This document shows, one piece after another, positions 16,684 to 25,780 of a stretch of DNA of 61,416 bases. The translations under genes and the position numbers were made by a program. Location: contig NZ_AUJQ01000011.1 of NCBI RefSeq assembly GCF_000424305.1, positions 1 through 61,416 of the forward strand. The letters are read 5' to 3'. The DNA is from Pseudobutyrivibrio ruminis AD2017. Lineage in GTDB: Bacteria > Bacillota > Clostridia > Lachnospirales > Lachnospiraceae. Numbering within the stretch: position 1 is the stretch's first letter; each line of letters starts with the position of its first letter. The notes below the pieces were generated by a model. It was given only the letters and a program-made list of their open reading frames with translations. It was not told the DNA's origin and searched no databases.

Positions 16684-17421
16684 TTATATTACATTTTCAA
16701 TTTCGCCGTCACTATTAATCCTAAGATTCAAATCGGCCTTCTTTGAGCCATGCAGCACTTCTATCGCGTTTCGCATATCGGATTTTTCTACAAATTCCTT
16801 GGCCTGCTCCAACGGGGTATTTTTTGCCTTTCGCTCTATAAGCCGACTACGTAACATATTTTCATCTGCTGATATAAAGATGGTGTAATCTGCATAAGCA
16901 GACAAGTCACGCCATCCCTCCTCATCTAACAACAGATAATTTCCCTCGAGCAGAACAATATCCGATGTTACCTGCAGGGCATTCTCTACGGGATTATGCA
17001 AATTTCTATCGTATGTAGGCCAGCCACAGATAGCGCCGCTAGCTACCAGACTGATTCTATCTTCAAGCGCCCTCAAATCAAATGTGATAGGTGCGCCCTT
17101 TATTTCTACCATCTTTATGGTCTTGCCATCTCGCACTGTTTCGTGGCTGAGTAGATAGTCCTGGTAATGATGAAATCCATCCATGCCGATGGTTTGGATT
17201 TCCTTGACCCCATCTGTGGTTTTAGATAAATGCTCCAAGAAATCTAACAAGGTGCTTTTACCTGCCCCCGGTGGTGCTGCTAACATGACTAAAATTCTGC
17301 GGCCCTTTTCCTGCTGCATTTTTGTTAATCGATGCAAGAGTGGGATAAAGATTTTTTCAATATTTTCTTCACTGTAATGTGCCTTTATATCATAGCCATT
17401 AATACATGCGCTGTACTCCAT
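16684..17421 (-). CDS. P-loop nucleoside/nucleotide kinase family protein
   Basis: A 245-residue protein of the uridine-kinase/pantothenate-kinase-like group. LAAPPGAGKSTLLDFL is the P-loop near residue 50, TIGMDGFHHYQDYLL is the following acidic and aromatic motif, and VLLEGNYLLLDEEGW is the Walker-B-like segment. ERKAKNTPLEQA resembles the lid region. An in-frame Met lies at 17445, but AAGGAG precedes the Met at 17421, which also avoids overlap with the upstream gene. The substrate (sugar, nucleoside or vitamin) cannot be read from the sequence. It ends the MoxR operon. Confidence 0.82.
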   Translation of the reverse strand: MEYSACINGYDIKAHYSEENIEKIFIPLLHRLTKMQQEKGRRILVMLAAPPGAGKSTLLDFLEHLSKTTDGVKEIQTIGMDGFHHYQDYLLSHETVRDGKTIKMVEIKGAPITFDLRALEDRISLVASGAICGWPTYDRNLHNPVENALQVTSDIVLLEGNYLLLDEEGWRDLSAYADYTIFISADENMLRSRLIERKAKNTPLEQAKEFVEKSDMRNAIEVLHGSKKADLNLRINSDGEIENVI

Positions 17422-17431
17422 TACTCTCTCC

Positions 17432-19567
17432 TTAGTCATTTCCATAAACTATCTTATAGTATAAATCAAAGAGCTTTTTAATTTCATCTCTTTCTTCCTC
17501 AGGAGCCAGATTTAGATAATCTGACAGTAACCCTCTGTCCCTAAACTCATCCCCTGATTCCTTGATTAGTCTAGCCTTTGTTGTTGCTACATCTATCTTT
17601 ATCTTCTTTTCTGGGGATGCCAGTTTATAAATGATTCGCCTTAGCAGGATTGCTCCCACCCAAATAATCAGGATAAGCAAGGCGATACTAAGCAGCACAA
17701 TTCCAATTATTTTTAACAGCTGCACCCCATCGTTTTGATAGTCAACCTTAGCTTCGTCGGACTCTGGAATATCGGGAAGCTTTGATATTTCATTCAGTTT
17801 TTCTGTATCAGATTTTTCACCTGCTGCCTCGCCTCTATGCCAGTTGTAATCGGCTGCCGTAGTGTATGCGCTGGTAGGTTCAAATGGGAGCCAGCCTACA
17901 TTTTGGATATATGCCTCTGGCCAGACGTGGGCACAGTTGGCTTCCACCACATATTTTTCCTGAACTTCAAATGGGAAGCTATATCTATAGCCGTTCATGG
18001 CCCTTGCTGGTATTCCTGCTGCCCTAAGTAGCATCACCATGGATGATGTGTAGTGTACGCAGTATCCAGATTCAGTTTCAAACAGGAATCTATCTGCAAT
18101 ATCAGCCATGCCCGCAGGGGTACTCATGTCGGAATCCGGATTGTGTCCCCCCACCGCTTTGGTGCTGTAAGTATACTGACGAAGATACTGTTCTATCAGT
18201 CTGGCCTTGTCGTAATCATTATCAGCACCTGCTGAAATTTTTAATGCCAAATCCTTCATCCTGTCAGTGATACCATCTGTATCACCATAGCTTTTATACA
18301 TATCAGACTGATGAACATAATTGTTATATTCAATCTGCGTCATCACATCTGGCAAATCCTGATTATAAAGAGTCAAATAATAATCGGTTGCCTCCTGATA
18401 TGTCATAGGATTTCTGTCAACAAGCCCACCAGCTGGATTTTCAAAAAGTCCTACCAACGCTGGGCTGCCGTAATCTATATCCAAATACTTTGCCTTGATT
18501 TTGTAGCCTTTACGATGTCTGTTATTACATCGTCCTTCTTCTATAACGCCTTCTTCATTAGTAAGCACCAATGCTCCTTCAGGGGCAATTTCGTCAGCTG
18601 TATCAAGATAAACATATTCAACCTCCAGCTTGGAAATCTGAGAGAAGGTGGCTGCTTCCGCCCTTGTAATTCCATTATCCTTCAGAAACTGAAGCCAATC
18701 TACTAAGGCTTTTCCATCAACACCTTTTCCACCGGCCAGATAAAGCACTCGTCTCATCTTCATATTTTTGCCAGTTTCTGAATCCGTATATACGAAGTAA
18801 GGCCGTTCCACAGTTTCCAAAACAAGCTGTAGCTTATCTGAATTTGATATTCGTTTTCCTGTCACCTTGAAAGAGCCGTAGCCTGTGGTATATTCCTTGT
18901 CCCCAATTGTGGAACATAGATAATATGCCGTAGCATCTGCTGCATTTCCTAATACCCCTTCTATTTTGGACCAGTCAATGGGAGTTCGATTCATAGGGAT
19001 AAACAGCAAAAAACATCCCATCAAAAGGAAGTAATGAAATGGAAATTCCCCTTCCTTTCTTCCCCATATAATCTTTTGAATCGTAGAAAAGGTAAGCACT
19101 GCAAGGGCCACAAATAACAGCTTGTCTAATAGCCTATCGCCCCAAAACGCACTCCAATTTATTCGCAGGAAAAATGCAACGCCATCAAGAATAAGGCTTC
19201 CAAACAATATCACCTTATCTCTACCTGGCATGTAATCAAAAATGATTCTTACAATCACTGCCAGGATTACAGCCATGGCGATATTGCCCCATTTACCATT
19301 AACCTTTAAAAGGAAAAACATTAACACTGCTGGAATCAGCGAGAACAGTGGAATAGCTTTATTTTCCACAATGCCATGAAATATGAACTCTAAAACTGCG
19401 TATAAGAAAAAAGATAAAATGAACGCAAAAACAAAGCTACTTCTATTAATGTCGTAGCCTTCCCCCTTTGCAATCAAAAAAATCTCCAGACAAATGGTGA
19501 TTAACGCAAATACGAACAAATGAAGTTTTTTCTCAACCGCAAATAATGCAGCTGCTTTCTCCCTCAT
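17432..19567 (-). CDS. Transglutaminase-like membrane protein (TgpA-like)
   Basis: About 711 residues: roughly six membrane helices in the first 200, then a long extracytoplasmic part with a transglutaminase core. ESGYCVHYTSSMVMLLRAAG holds the Cys, NCAHVWPEAYI the His and VGWLPFEPTSAY the third position. A further membrane helix (near LLKIIGIVLLSIALLILII) and a cytoplasmic C-terminal tail follow. An upstream open frame reaches 19681 but overlaps the DUF58 gene by 149 bases, so the Met at 19567, directly before the hydrophobic part, is preferred although its ribosome-binding site is weak. MoxR, DUF58 and this protein form a standard trio. Confidence 0.85.
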   Translation of the reverse strand: MREKAAALFAVEKKLHLFVFALITICLEIFLIAKGEGYDINRSSFVFAFILSFFLYAVLEFIFHGIVENKAIPLFSLIPAVLMFFLLKVNGKWGNIAMAVILAVIVRIIFDYMPGRDKVILFGSLILDGVAFFLRINWSAFWGDRLLDKLLFVALAVLTFSTIQKIIWGRKEGEFPFHYFLLMGCFLLFIPMNRTPIDWSKIEGVLGNAADATAYYLCSTIGDKEYTTGYGSFKVTGKRISNSDKLQLVLETVERPYFVYTDSETGKNMKMRRVLYLAGGKGVDGKALVDWLQFLKDNGITRAEAATFSQISKLEVEYVYLDTADEIAPEGALVLTNEEGVIEEGRCNNRHRKGYKIKAKYLDIDYGSPALVGLFENPAGGLVDRNPMTYQEATDYYLTLYNQDLPDVMTQIEYNNYVHQSDMYKSYGDTDGITDRMKDLALKISAGADNDYDKARLIEQYLRQYTYSTKAVGGHNPDSDMSTPAGMADIADRFLFETESGYCVHYTSSMVMLLRAAGIPARAMNGYRYSFPFEVQEKYVVEANCAHVWPEAYIQNVGWLPFEPTSAYTTAADYNWHRGEAAGEKSDTEKLNEISKLPDIPESDEAKVDYQNDGVQLLKIIGIVLLSIALLILIIWVGAILLRRIIYKLASPEKKIKIDVATTKARLIKESGDEFRDRGLLSDYLNLAPEEERDEIKKLFDLYYKIVYGND

Positions 19568-20603
19568 CAGGATTTTCTCTGATGATAATCCAGGTATCGC
19601 CTTCATTGACCTTTGACCTCCGCTCTGTCGCCAGCCTTCTGATTTCATTAACGGCTTTAGATGAGCCATAGAAAATACCATCCGCTACTATACTGTAAAA
19701 CTCCATAAAGCTTTCCTTAGAATCCACGGTAGTTTCCTTAACATCCCCTGATGGATATATCAGTCGAACTGGAACTGATTGTTCGCCGAAATGCCAGGCT
19801 GCCGATACAACAAATTCTAAGAAAATATCTCTCTTCTTCAGATAGTCCAAATCCTCCCTGTTTTCAGGTGGATTAGCCGCCTCCATAAGAATGGTGACTG
19901 TTCTTTTTTCCATCTTATCCGGTGTCCTTACCATCAGATTTCCCTGTTTTGCGGACACCTTCCAGTTTATTGTATTTAAGCTATCCCCTTTAATATATGG
20001 TCTGATGTCACTGCCCGGTATATCCTCGAAAAGCCTGTTACTTTTTAATCCTGTATTATTGATAAGGTTTTCTATATCTAACACCTTTGTTGCAACATCG
20101 GTTATCTGTGGTCTTACAATTGCCCTGAAGTTATACTGAACATCCAATTCCACTGTATATAGGAAAAATGGGTCCGTCAGCGAAATCTTGTCTATTCCTA
20201 TGTTGTAGGCACCTGCATATTTACAGGTGATTCCAGACATTAGCTCCTGCTTTTGATGACTGTCCAGCGAAAGCTTATGACCATTTTCTATGGCGTATAG
20301 ATTACATCTATCATCCAAAGTAAAAATGCCCATTTGATGAACAGGAAATAATCCCACGTTTTCAAACAGCACTCTATATCTGTGCTCCTCTCCCTTGGTG
20401 AGCTTGTAAACCTCTATCTCCTGGAATATATTTAGAAATCTGTAATTTAGTAGGGTGTATAAAATAGAAACTGGAATCACAAGCAGCATTCCATAGAGCC
20501 ATACAAAAGAAGCTGGCCCTCCATAATAGCTGGCAAAAATGACGCTAAGCACCAGCCCGATCAGATATGCAATTACTCCCCTTTTATGAATTTGAACATT
20601 CAT
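19533..20603 (-). CDS. DUF58 domain-containing protein
   Basis: A 356-residue protein with two N-terminal membrane helices and the DUF58 core: FEDIPGSDIRPYIKGDSLNT, then INWKVSAKQGNLMVRT. The C-terminal half resembles a von Willebrand A-like fold. DUF58 proteins are encoded with MoxR ATPases and transglutaminases and are thought to act in assembly of envelope complexes. Its start overlaps the MoxR gene by 20 bases, and its end overlaps the transglutaminase start by 35 bases, showing tight coupling. Confidence 0.9.
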   Translation of the reverse strand: MNVQIHKRGVIAYLIGLVLSVIFASYYGGPASFVWLYGMLLVIPVSILYTLLNYRFLNIFQEIEVYKLTKGEEHRYRVLFENVGLFPVHQMGIFTLDDRCNLYAIENGHKLSLDSHQKQELMSGITCKYAGAYNIGIDKISLTDPFFLYTVELDVQYNFRAIVRPQITDVATKVLDIENLINNTGLKSNRLFEDIPGSDIRPYIKGDSLNTINWKVSAKQGNLMVRTPDKMEKRTVTILMEAANPPENREDLDYLKKRDIFLEFVVSAAWHFGEQSVPVRLIYPSGDVKETTVDSKESFMEFYSIVADGIFYGSSKAVNEIRRLATERRSKVNEGDTWIIIRENPDEGESSCIICG

Positions 20604-21522
20604 TACATCTCACCTGTTCAAGAATCTTCCTTACCAGATACTCCTTAGTAGTACGACTAAGTCTTGCCTCGCTTGTAAGAATAATTCTGTGAGTCAATGT
20701 AAGTGTTGCAGCATTTGCTACGTCCTCAGGAATGCAGTAATCTCTGTCCGCCATGTATGCCAAAGCCTGAGCGCATCTAAGCATAGATAAAAGCGCTCTT
20801 GGTGAGGCACCGCAGGCTATCTCAGGATTATTCCTGGTGGCCTCTACTATTTCTACTGCATAGCATCTTAAGTTTTCTTTTATGGTTACAGCCTTAACCA
20901 TTCTTCGCATTTCATTTATATCATCCGCCGTCAAAACAGGTGTTGTTTCCTGATGTAGCTGTCCTTCCAAAAATCTTTTTACCATATCCTCAGAGGCATC
21001 CTGATTAGGATAACCTACGCTAAGCTTAATCATAAAACGATCAAGCTGTGCCTCAGGAAGTGGATAGGTTCCAGCCATCTCCACTGGGTTTTGGGTACCT
21101 ATTACCATAAAAGGCGATGGTACAGGAATATCATTTCCATCTATTGTAACCTGTTGCTCCTCCATTACCTGAAGCAGTGCAGATTGTGTTTTTGGGGAAG
21201 TACGATTGAGTTCATCAACAAGAACTATATTGCTGACAACGGGACCTGGCATCACCTGAAAGCTTTGGTCCTTAGAATTGAAAATAGAAACACCGGTAAT
21301 ATCCGATGGCATGGTATCTGGCGTACACTGAATACGGGCAAATGACAAGGCTACAGAATCTGCCAGCGCCTTGGCAAGTGAAGTCTTACCAACCCCTGGA
21401 ACATCCTCCAATAGTACATGGCCTTCTGCCAAAAAAGCAGCTATCAGCTTATCAATTACATCTGACTTTCCAACAATACGCTGCTCTATTGCAGCCTTCA
21501 GCCTTGCAACCTTCTCGTTCAT
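20584..21522 (-). CDS. MoxR family AAA+ ATPase
   Basis: A 312-residue chaperone-like ATPase. EGHVLLEDVPGVGKTSLAKA is Walker A, NIVLVDELNRTSPKTQSALL is Walker B with the sensor region, and VIGTQNPVEMAGTYPLPEAQ is the typical MoxR segment with LDRFMIKL after it. GASPRALLSMLRCAQ is sensor 2. A good GGGGGA site precedes the ATG. It opens the operon with DUF58, transglutaminase and kinase genes. Confidence 0.94.
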   Translation of the reverse strand: MNEKVARLKAAIEQRIVGKSDVIDKLIAAFLAEGHVLLEDVPGVGKTSLAKALADSVALSFARIQCTPDTMPSDITGVSIFNSKDQSFQVMPGPVVSNIVLVDELNRTSPKTQSALLQVMEEQQVTIDGNDIPVPSPFMVIGTQNPVEMAGTYPLPEAQLDRFMIKLSVGYPNQDASEDMVKRFLEGQLHQETTPVLTADDINEMRRMVKAVTIKENLRCYAVEIVEATRNNPEIACGASPRALLSMLRCAQALAYMADRDYCIPEDVANAATLTLTHRIILTSEARLSRTTKEYLVRKILEQVRCNECSNS

Positions 21523-21623
21523 AATATCCCCCCATAATATGAATTATCACCTAAACCCTATGTTTTTATCATACTCATTTACGAGAAAGTGTTCAATATC
21601 TTTTGTTCAGTTTCCATCAAATG

Positions 21624-21662
21624 AAAAAACCGCTATCATGGTTTCCCATAATAGCGGTTTTT
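21624..21662. terminator. Bidirectional terminator after the phosphohexomutase gene
   Basis: AAAAAACCGCTAT and ATAGCGGTTTTT form the stem with inner pairing around TTTC. It lies between the mutase stop and the MoxR start. Confidence 0.85.
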
Positions 21663-21669
21663 GTCATTT

Positions 21670-23361
21670 TTATTTAAATAGTGGCTTAAGTGCTTCTGCA
21701 AGCTTATCCTTCATAGCCTGTGCCTCAGCAAGATCCTTACCCTTTGTTGTGAAGTAAGTCTTAATCTTTGGCTCTGTACCTGAAGGACGAACAACAACTG
21801 TGCATCCATTCTCAAGACCATAGATAAGAACGTTTGCTGAAGGAAGTCCTGTCTCAGCTGTGTTCTTGTAATCTGTAACCTTTGTTACAGCGATGCCTGC
21901 GATATCCTTTGGTGGGTTCTCGCGAAGCTGGCTCATGATGCCTGCCATTGTATCCATACCTGAAAGGCCTGGGAATTCGAATGAATCTACCTTGTTAAGG
22001 TAACGGCCGTACTCAGCGTAAATCTCCTCAAGACGCTGCTTGATAGAGCTTCCGATGCTGCGGTAGTAAGCAGCCATCTCGCAGATAAGCATTGAACCGA
22101 TAACCGCATCCTTATCACGTACGTAAGGACCAGCAAGATATCCGTAAGACTCCTCGAAACCGAAGATGAATCTATCTACTTCTCCATCAGCCTCAAGACC
22201 AGCAATCTGATCACCAATCCACTTAAAGCCTGTAAGAACTGAACGAAGCTCTACGCCGTAGTGCTCTGCAACTGCATCTGCAAGTGGTGTAGAAACGATT
22301 GACTTAACTGCTACAGGGTTCTTTGGCATTGTGCCCTTTTCGATACGTCCTGCTGCAATGTAATCAAGAAGAAGTACACCAACCTCGTTACCAGAAACAA
22401 GCTCATAGCTTCCGTCTGGACACTTCATAGCGATACCAACACGGTCTGCATCTGGGTCAGTAGCAAGCATTAAATCTGCGCCCTCCTTCTTAGCAAGCTC
22501 AAGGCCAAGCTCAAGTGCCTCGAAGATTTCTGGGTTTGGATAGCTACATGTTGTAAAGTATCCGTTTGGATATTCCTGCTCAGGAACGATTGTGATATCT
22601 GTAATACCAATATCGTTAAGAACACGTGTAACTGGAACTAAACCAGAACCGTTAAGTGGGCTGTAAACAAGCTTAAGACCAGCTGTCTTGCAAAGACCTG
22701 GACGAACCTGACGCTCTTCGATTGCTGCGTAGAATGCGTTCTTGCAATCATCACCAACGAACTTGATAAGTCCCTTCTCAACACCCTCAGCAAAAGACAT
22801 AACTTTTGCACCTGTGAGGACATCTGTCTTCTGAATCTCAGCATATACGATAGCTGCTGCATCATCTGTCATCTGGCATCCGTCTGGACCGTAAGCCTTG
22901 TATCCATTATATTTAGCAGGGTTGTGTGAAGCTGTAACCATGATACCTGCATTACAATTATAGTATCTAGTAGCAAATGAAAGTGCTGGAACTGGCATAA
23001 GTGCATCATAAATACGAACATTGATACCGTTAGCTGCAAGAACACCAGCAGCTGCCTTAGCAAAAACATCGCTCTTGATACGGCTATCGTAGCTGATAGC
23101 AACTGTCTGGTTGCCGCCCTGTGTCTTAACCCAGTTTGCAAGTCCCTGTGTAGCCTGACGTACTACATATACGTTCATTCTGTTAGTACCTGCACCGAGG
23201 ACACCACGAAGACCAGCAGTACCAAAAGCAAGTGCTACTGCAAATCTGTCCTTAATCTCGTCATCGTTACCCTCAATCTTTGCAAGCTCAGGCTTTAAAT
23301 CTGGATCATCTAAATCCGCTGCTAACCAGCGCTTATAATCATCATTGTACATAATATTCAT
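21670..23361 (-). CDS. Phosphoglucomutase/phosphomannomutase
   Basis: A 563-residue alpha-D-phosphohexomutase interconverting glucose-1- and glucose-6-phosphate or the mannose equivalents. MVTASHNPAKYNGYKAYGPD near residue 140 carries the phosphoserine, LMLATDPDADRVGIAMK the metal-binding loop, FGFEESYGYLAG the sugar-binding loop, and VVRPSGTEPKIKTYFTTKG the phosphate-binding loop near the C-terminus. The size matches the long PgcA group. It starts with a strong AAGGAGATG. The 52-bp repeat array lies upstream, between it and folC. Confidence 0.95.
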   Translation of the reverse strand: MNIMYNDDYKRWLAADLDDPDLKPELAKIEGNDDEIKDRFAVALAFGTAGLRGVLGAGTNRMNVYVVRQATQGLANWVKTQGGNQTVAISYDSRIKSDVFAKAAAGVLAANGINVRIYDALMPVPALSFATRYYNCNAGIMVTASHNPAKYNGYKAYGPDGCQMTDDAAAIVYAEIQKTDVLTGAKVMSFAEGVEKGLIKFVGDDCKNAFYAAIEERQVRPGLCKTAGLKLVYSPLNGSGLVPVTRVLNDIGITDITIVPEQEYPNGYFTTCSYPNPEIFEALELGLELAKKEGADLMLATDPDADRVGIAMKCPDGSYELVSGNEVGVLLLDYIAAGRIEKGTMPKNPVAVKSIVSTPLADAVAEHYGVELRSVLTGFKWIGDQIAGLEADGEVDRFIFGFEESYGYLAGPYVRDKDAVIGSMLICEMAAYYRSIGSSIKQRLEEIYAEYGRYLNKVDSFEFPGLSGMDTMAGIMSQLRENPPKDIAGIAVTKVTDYKNTAETGLPSANVLIYGLENGCTVVVRPSGTEPKIKTYFTTKGKDLAEAQAMKDKLAEALKPLFK

Positions 23362-23373
23362 CTCCTTGTTTTC

Positions 23374-23400
23374 AACTTAAAACTCTTTTAATTTTAAGTT
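23374..23400. repeat. Hairpin in the mutase leader
   Basis: AACTTAAAA and TTTTAAGTT form 9-bp arms about 13 bases upstream of the mutase gene. It lies in the presumed 5' untranslated region, close to the ribosome-binding site. No function is clear. Confidence 0.5.
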
Positions 23401-23476
23401 TTCTGGTTAGGCATGTCAACCTAAGTAATGTTAATTATTTTTTTATATCTAATTGGGGCGGGCACAGCGCCTGAAT

Positions 23477-23775
23477 TTACCACTGTAAATCAGATTCTTG
23501 CAAATACAGTGGTAATTTCTGAGTATCTTTACCACTGTAAAACAGATTCTTCTATATTCAGTGGTAATTTCTAAGAATCTTTACCACTGTAAATCGGCTT
23601 CTTCCATATTCAGTGGTAATTTCTTGGAATCTTTACCACTGTAAAATAGATTCTTCTATATTCAGTGGTAATTTCTTGGAATCTTTACCACTGTAAATCG
23701 GCTTCTTCCATATTCAGTGGTAATTTCTTAGTATCTTTACCACTGTAAAACAGATTCTTCTATTTTCAGTGGTAA
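23477..23775. repeat. Six-unit 52-bp palindromic tandem array (array A)
   Basis: TTACCACTG starts at exactly 23477, 23529, 23581, 23633, 23685 and 23737. In each unit it is matched by CAGTGGTAA 21 bases later, giving a 39-base hairpin and a 13-base linker. Units 2, 4 and 6 carry CAGATTCTTC in the loop while 3 and 5 carry CGGCTTCTTC, so the array looks built from 104-bp dimers. The linker AAGAATCT can pair with loop AGATTCTT, giving a second, interleaved fold. The array fills the gap between folC and the mutase gene. No open frame or known RNA is recognised. Confidence 0.95.
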
Positions 23776-23778
23776 AGC

Positions 23779-25074
23779 CTAGGCTTTTGATTCATTACTT
23801 ATTTGAGATATTAGATATAGTGAACCTGCAATACACACTACATCTGCTTTTTCCTTGATGCAATCAAGTGTTATATCAGCACCGAGTACGACTGCATCCA
23901 CGCCTCTTGCGCTTATCATCTCTGCCAGCTTCTCTGGTGGCATGGTACGAGGATTTGGGACGGCTACAGTATAGCACTTATCTGCAATAGGAAGCAGTGT
24001 GTCTAGGATGATGTCCACTTCCTTATCCGCAAGGATGCCAAGTACAAATGTAATCTTCTTGTCTGGGAAGTATTCTTCTAAAGACTGACGAAGAACTGTT
24101 GCGCCTTGTCTGTTATGGCCTCCGTCTATGATTACCGGTGGATTATCGGAAAGCAGTGTAAACCTTCCAAACCACTTCGTATTTGCGATACCTTCTACTA
24201 TAGCTTCTTCACTAATTGGATAACCTAGGGCGAACAGCGTTCTTGCTGCTGCAATAGCTAAAGCTGCATTGTCAACCTGATAGGTACCGAGCATAGTAGT
24301 GAAATACTCTTTACCATCTGCCGTCATAAACCTCTGTCCATGAATATCCCTAGTGATTACCTTAGATGATTGGACGAATTCTATAGGAACATCTTCAAAT
24401 GACCTACAGACTTTCCTTAAAACCTGTTCAACCTCTGGCTCCTGCACAGCACTTACTACTGTAGTTCCAGACTTTATTATACCGGCTTTCTCAGTAGCAA
24501 TCTCCGTAAGTGTGTTTCCAAGAATAGTCATGTGGTCGTAGCTGATAGAAGTGATAACCGATACAAGTGGTGCAGGGATTACATTAGTAGTGTCCATCCT
24601 GCCACCCATGCTCACTTCTAGCAGCACCAGCTCACAGTCCATCTTAATAAAATAAATGAAGGCCATTACCGTCAGGAATTCATATTCGCTAACAAAAATT
24701 CCTTCATCTGACAACTCATCATAAGAAGGCTTAACCTGAGAAAACACCTCTGCAAAATCTTCATCAGAAATATCAATGCCGTTCACCCTAAACATTTCGT
24801 TATAGCGATATAAAAATGGTGAAGTAAAGGCACCCGTAACAACGGATGCCTCATTTAAAATATTAGCCAAATATGTAGTGGTGGAACCCTTGCCATTGGT
24901 TCCTGCTATATGAACATATTTAAGTTTATCCTGAGGCCTGTTAAGCTTTTCTAGAAGTGCCAGCTCCGCATCCAGCGAAAACATATTCTTTCCACTGCTG
25001 CCATCCTTTGGCGGCATGAAATGTGGCATACTCTTGAAAAAATTCACTGCCTCATCATAGCTATATTTCATCAT
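23779..25074 (-). CDS. folC: Dihydrofolate synthase/folylpolyglutamate synthase
   Basis: A 431-residue Mur-ligase-like enzyme that adds glutamate to dihydropteroate or folates. YVHIAGTNGKGSTTTYLANI is the P-loop, SVITSISYDHMTILGNTLTE the conserved catalytic stretch, and VIIDGGHNRQGATVLRQSLE the C-terminal domain motif. Its start overlaps the folT stop by 4 bases, so transport and intracellular trapping of folate are translated together and fall under the THF riboswitch upstream. Confidence 0.94.
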   Translation of the reverse strand: MMKYSYDEAVNFFKSMPHFMPPKDGSSGKNMFSLDAELALLEKLNRPQDKLKYVHIAGTNGKGSTTTYLANILNEASVVTGAFTSPFLYRYNEMFRVNGIDISDEDFAEVFSQVKPSYDELSDEGIFVSEYEFLTVMAFIYFIKMDCELVLLEVSMGGRMDTTNVIPAPLVSVITSISYDHMTILGNTLTEIATEKAGIIKSGTTVVSAVQEPEVEQVLRKVCRSFEDVPIEFVQSSKVITRDIHGQRFMTADGKEYFTTMLGTYQVDNAALAIAAARTLFALGYPISEEAIVEGIANTKWFGRFTLLSDNPPVIIDGGHNRQGATVLRQSLEEYFPDKKITFVLGILADKEVDIILDTLLPIADKCYTVAVPNPRTMPPEKLAEMISARGVDAVVLGADITLDCIKEKADVVCIAGSLYLISQISNESKA

Positions 25075-25589
25075 ACTGCTAATCTCTTTATTCCTACCTT
25101 TTCAAGTGAATTAAGAACTGCATACATAAGCACGGTGTACACAGGAATCATGATAAGTTCCTTAGGAAGACGTGTAACGATTGCTGCAAGATAGCCGTTC
25201 TTTAGATAAAGAAGGCTGAGCCAGTAGCTGTTCATGACTACGCCTACAATAAAGGTGTGTACTACCTGGGCTGCAAAAATTCTAGGCAATGTACACTTCT
25301 TACCGTGAAGCATTAATCCAAAAATGATTCCACTTACTATTCCACTGATAGTAAAGCCTGGGAAAAATGGGCCTGTAGGCTTAACCAAATATCCTCCGAT
25401 ATCTGTGATGGCGCCTACTACACCTGCAACGCCTGGTCCAAACAGCATACCTGCTAATGCGATTGGCAGGGAACCAAATCTGATTTCAATCAGCTGATTG
25501 ATTGGTAGCTTAAAGAAGCCCAGCACAATGCCGATGGCTGTAAGCATAGCTGCAAGTGTAAGTGTTCTTGTGTTCATAAGTTTTTTCAT
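25071..25589 (-). CDS. folT: ECF transporter S component, folate-specific (FolT-like)
   Basis: A 172-residue integral membrane substrate-binding subunit with about six helices. The N-terminal TLTLAAMLTAIGIVLGFF and EIRFGSLPIALAGMLFGPG resemble the ECF S-component fold, and GAITDIGGYLVKPTGPFFPG is typical of the folate group. It needs the shared EcfA1/A2/T module, which is not encoded in this window. Assignment to folate rests on the THF riboswitch and on translational coupling with folC as well as on the motifs. Confidence 0.9.
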   Translation of the reverse strand: MKKLMNTRTLTLAAMLTAIGIVLGFFKLPINQLIEIRFGSLPIALAGMLFGPGVAGVVGAITDIGGYLVKPTGPFFPGFTISGIVSGIIFGLMLHGKKCTLPRIFAAQVVHTFIVGVVMNSYWLSLLYLKNGYLAAIVTRLPKELIMIPVYTVLMYAVLNSLEKVGIKRLAV

Positions 25590-25594
25590 AAAAA

Positions 25595-25638
25595 ATACAC
25601 CTCCTTTGCAGTTTCCTTTTCCTACAATGAAGGTGTAT
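25595..25638 (-). promoter_or_regulatory. Shine-Dalgarno sequestering hairpin of folT
   Basis: On the minus strand ATACACC (25632-25638) can pair with GGTGTAT (25595-25601), which overlaps the end of the AAAGGAGGTG ribosome-binding site. ACCTT at 25630-25634 (minus strand) can instead pair with AAGGT at 25646-25650, so two exclusive folds exist, as expected for the expression platform of a translational riboswitch. Confidence 0.65.
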
Positions 25639-25658
25639 ATAGCTTACCTTACTATGTA

Positions 25659-25753
25659 GCAGCGGGATGCGAATTTAAAACCGCGGTAACATCCTTCGTC
25701 CATCTGCCAACTCCCTGTGCAAACGGCACTTAACGCTTTAAATTCTACTCTGC
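25659..25753 (-). ncRNA. THF riboswitch upstream of folT-folC
   Basis: On the minus strand the aptamer runs from GCAGAGTAGAATTT through GCGTTAAGTGCC to CGCGGTTT and CCCGCTGC. The closing GCAG/CTGC helix, the GAGTAGA start, the invariant GCGTTAAGTG and the GGATG...ACGAA elements match the tetrahydrofolate riboswitch as I recall it. It stands between a promoter and the folate transporter gene. When tetrahydrofolate is plentiful it should lower translation of folT and folC. Confidence 0.92.
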
Positions 25754-25780
25754 ATTTGTCTTGTTTTTTGTTTCGCCTAC

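Noticed and set aside
19568-19681. Upstream extension of the transglutaminase gene
   Set aside because: It would enlarge the overlap with DUF58 to 149 bases and adds residues unlike the hydrophobic N-terminus expected of the family.
23477-23775. Array A as a CRISPR array
   Set aside because: The conserved parts are the two arms of each hairpin, the intervening segments are also nearly repeated, the period is exact, and no cas gene is near.
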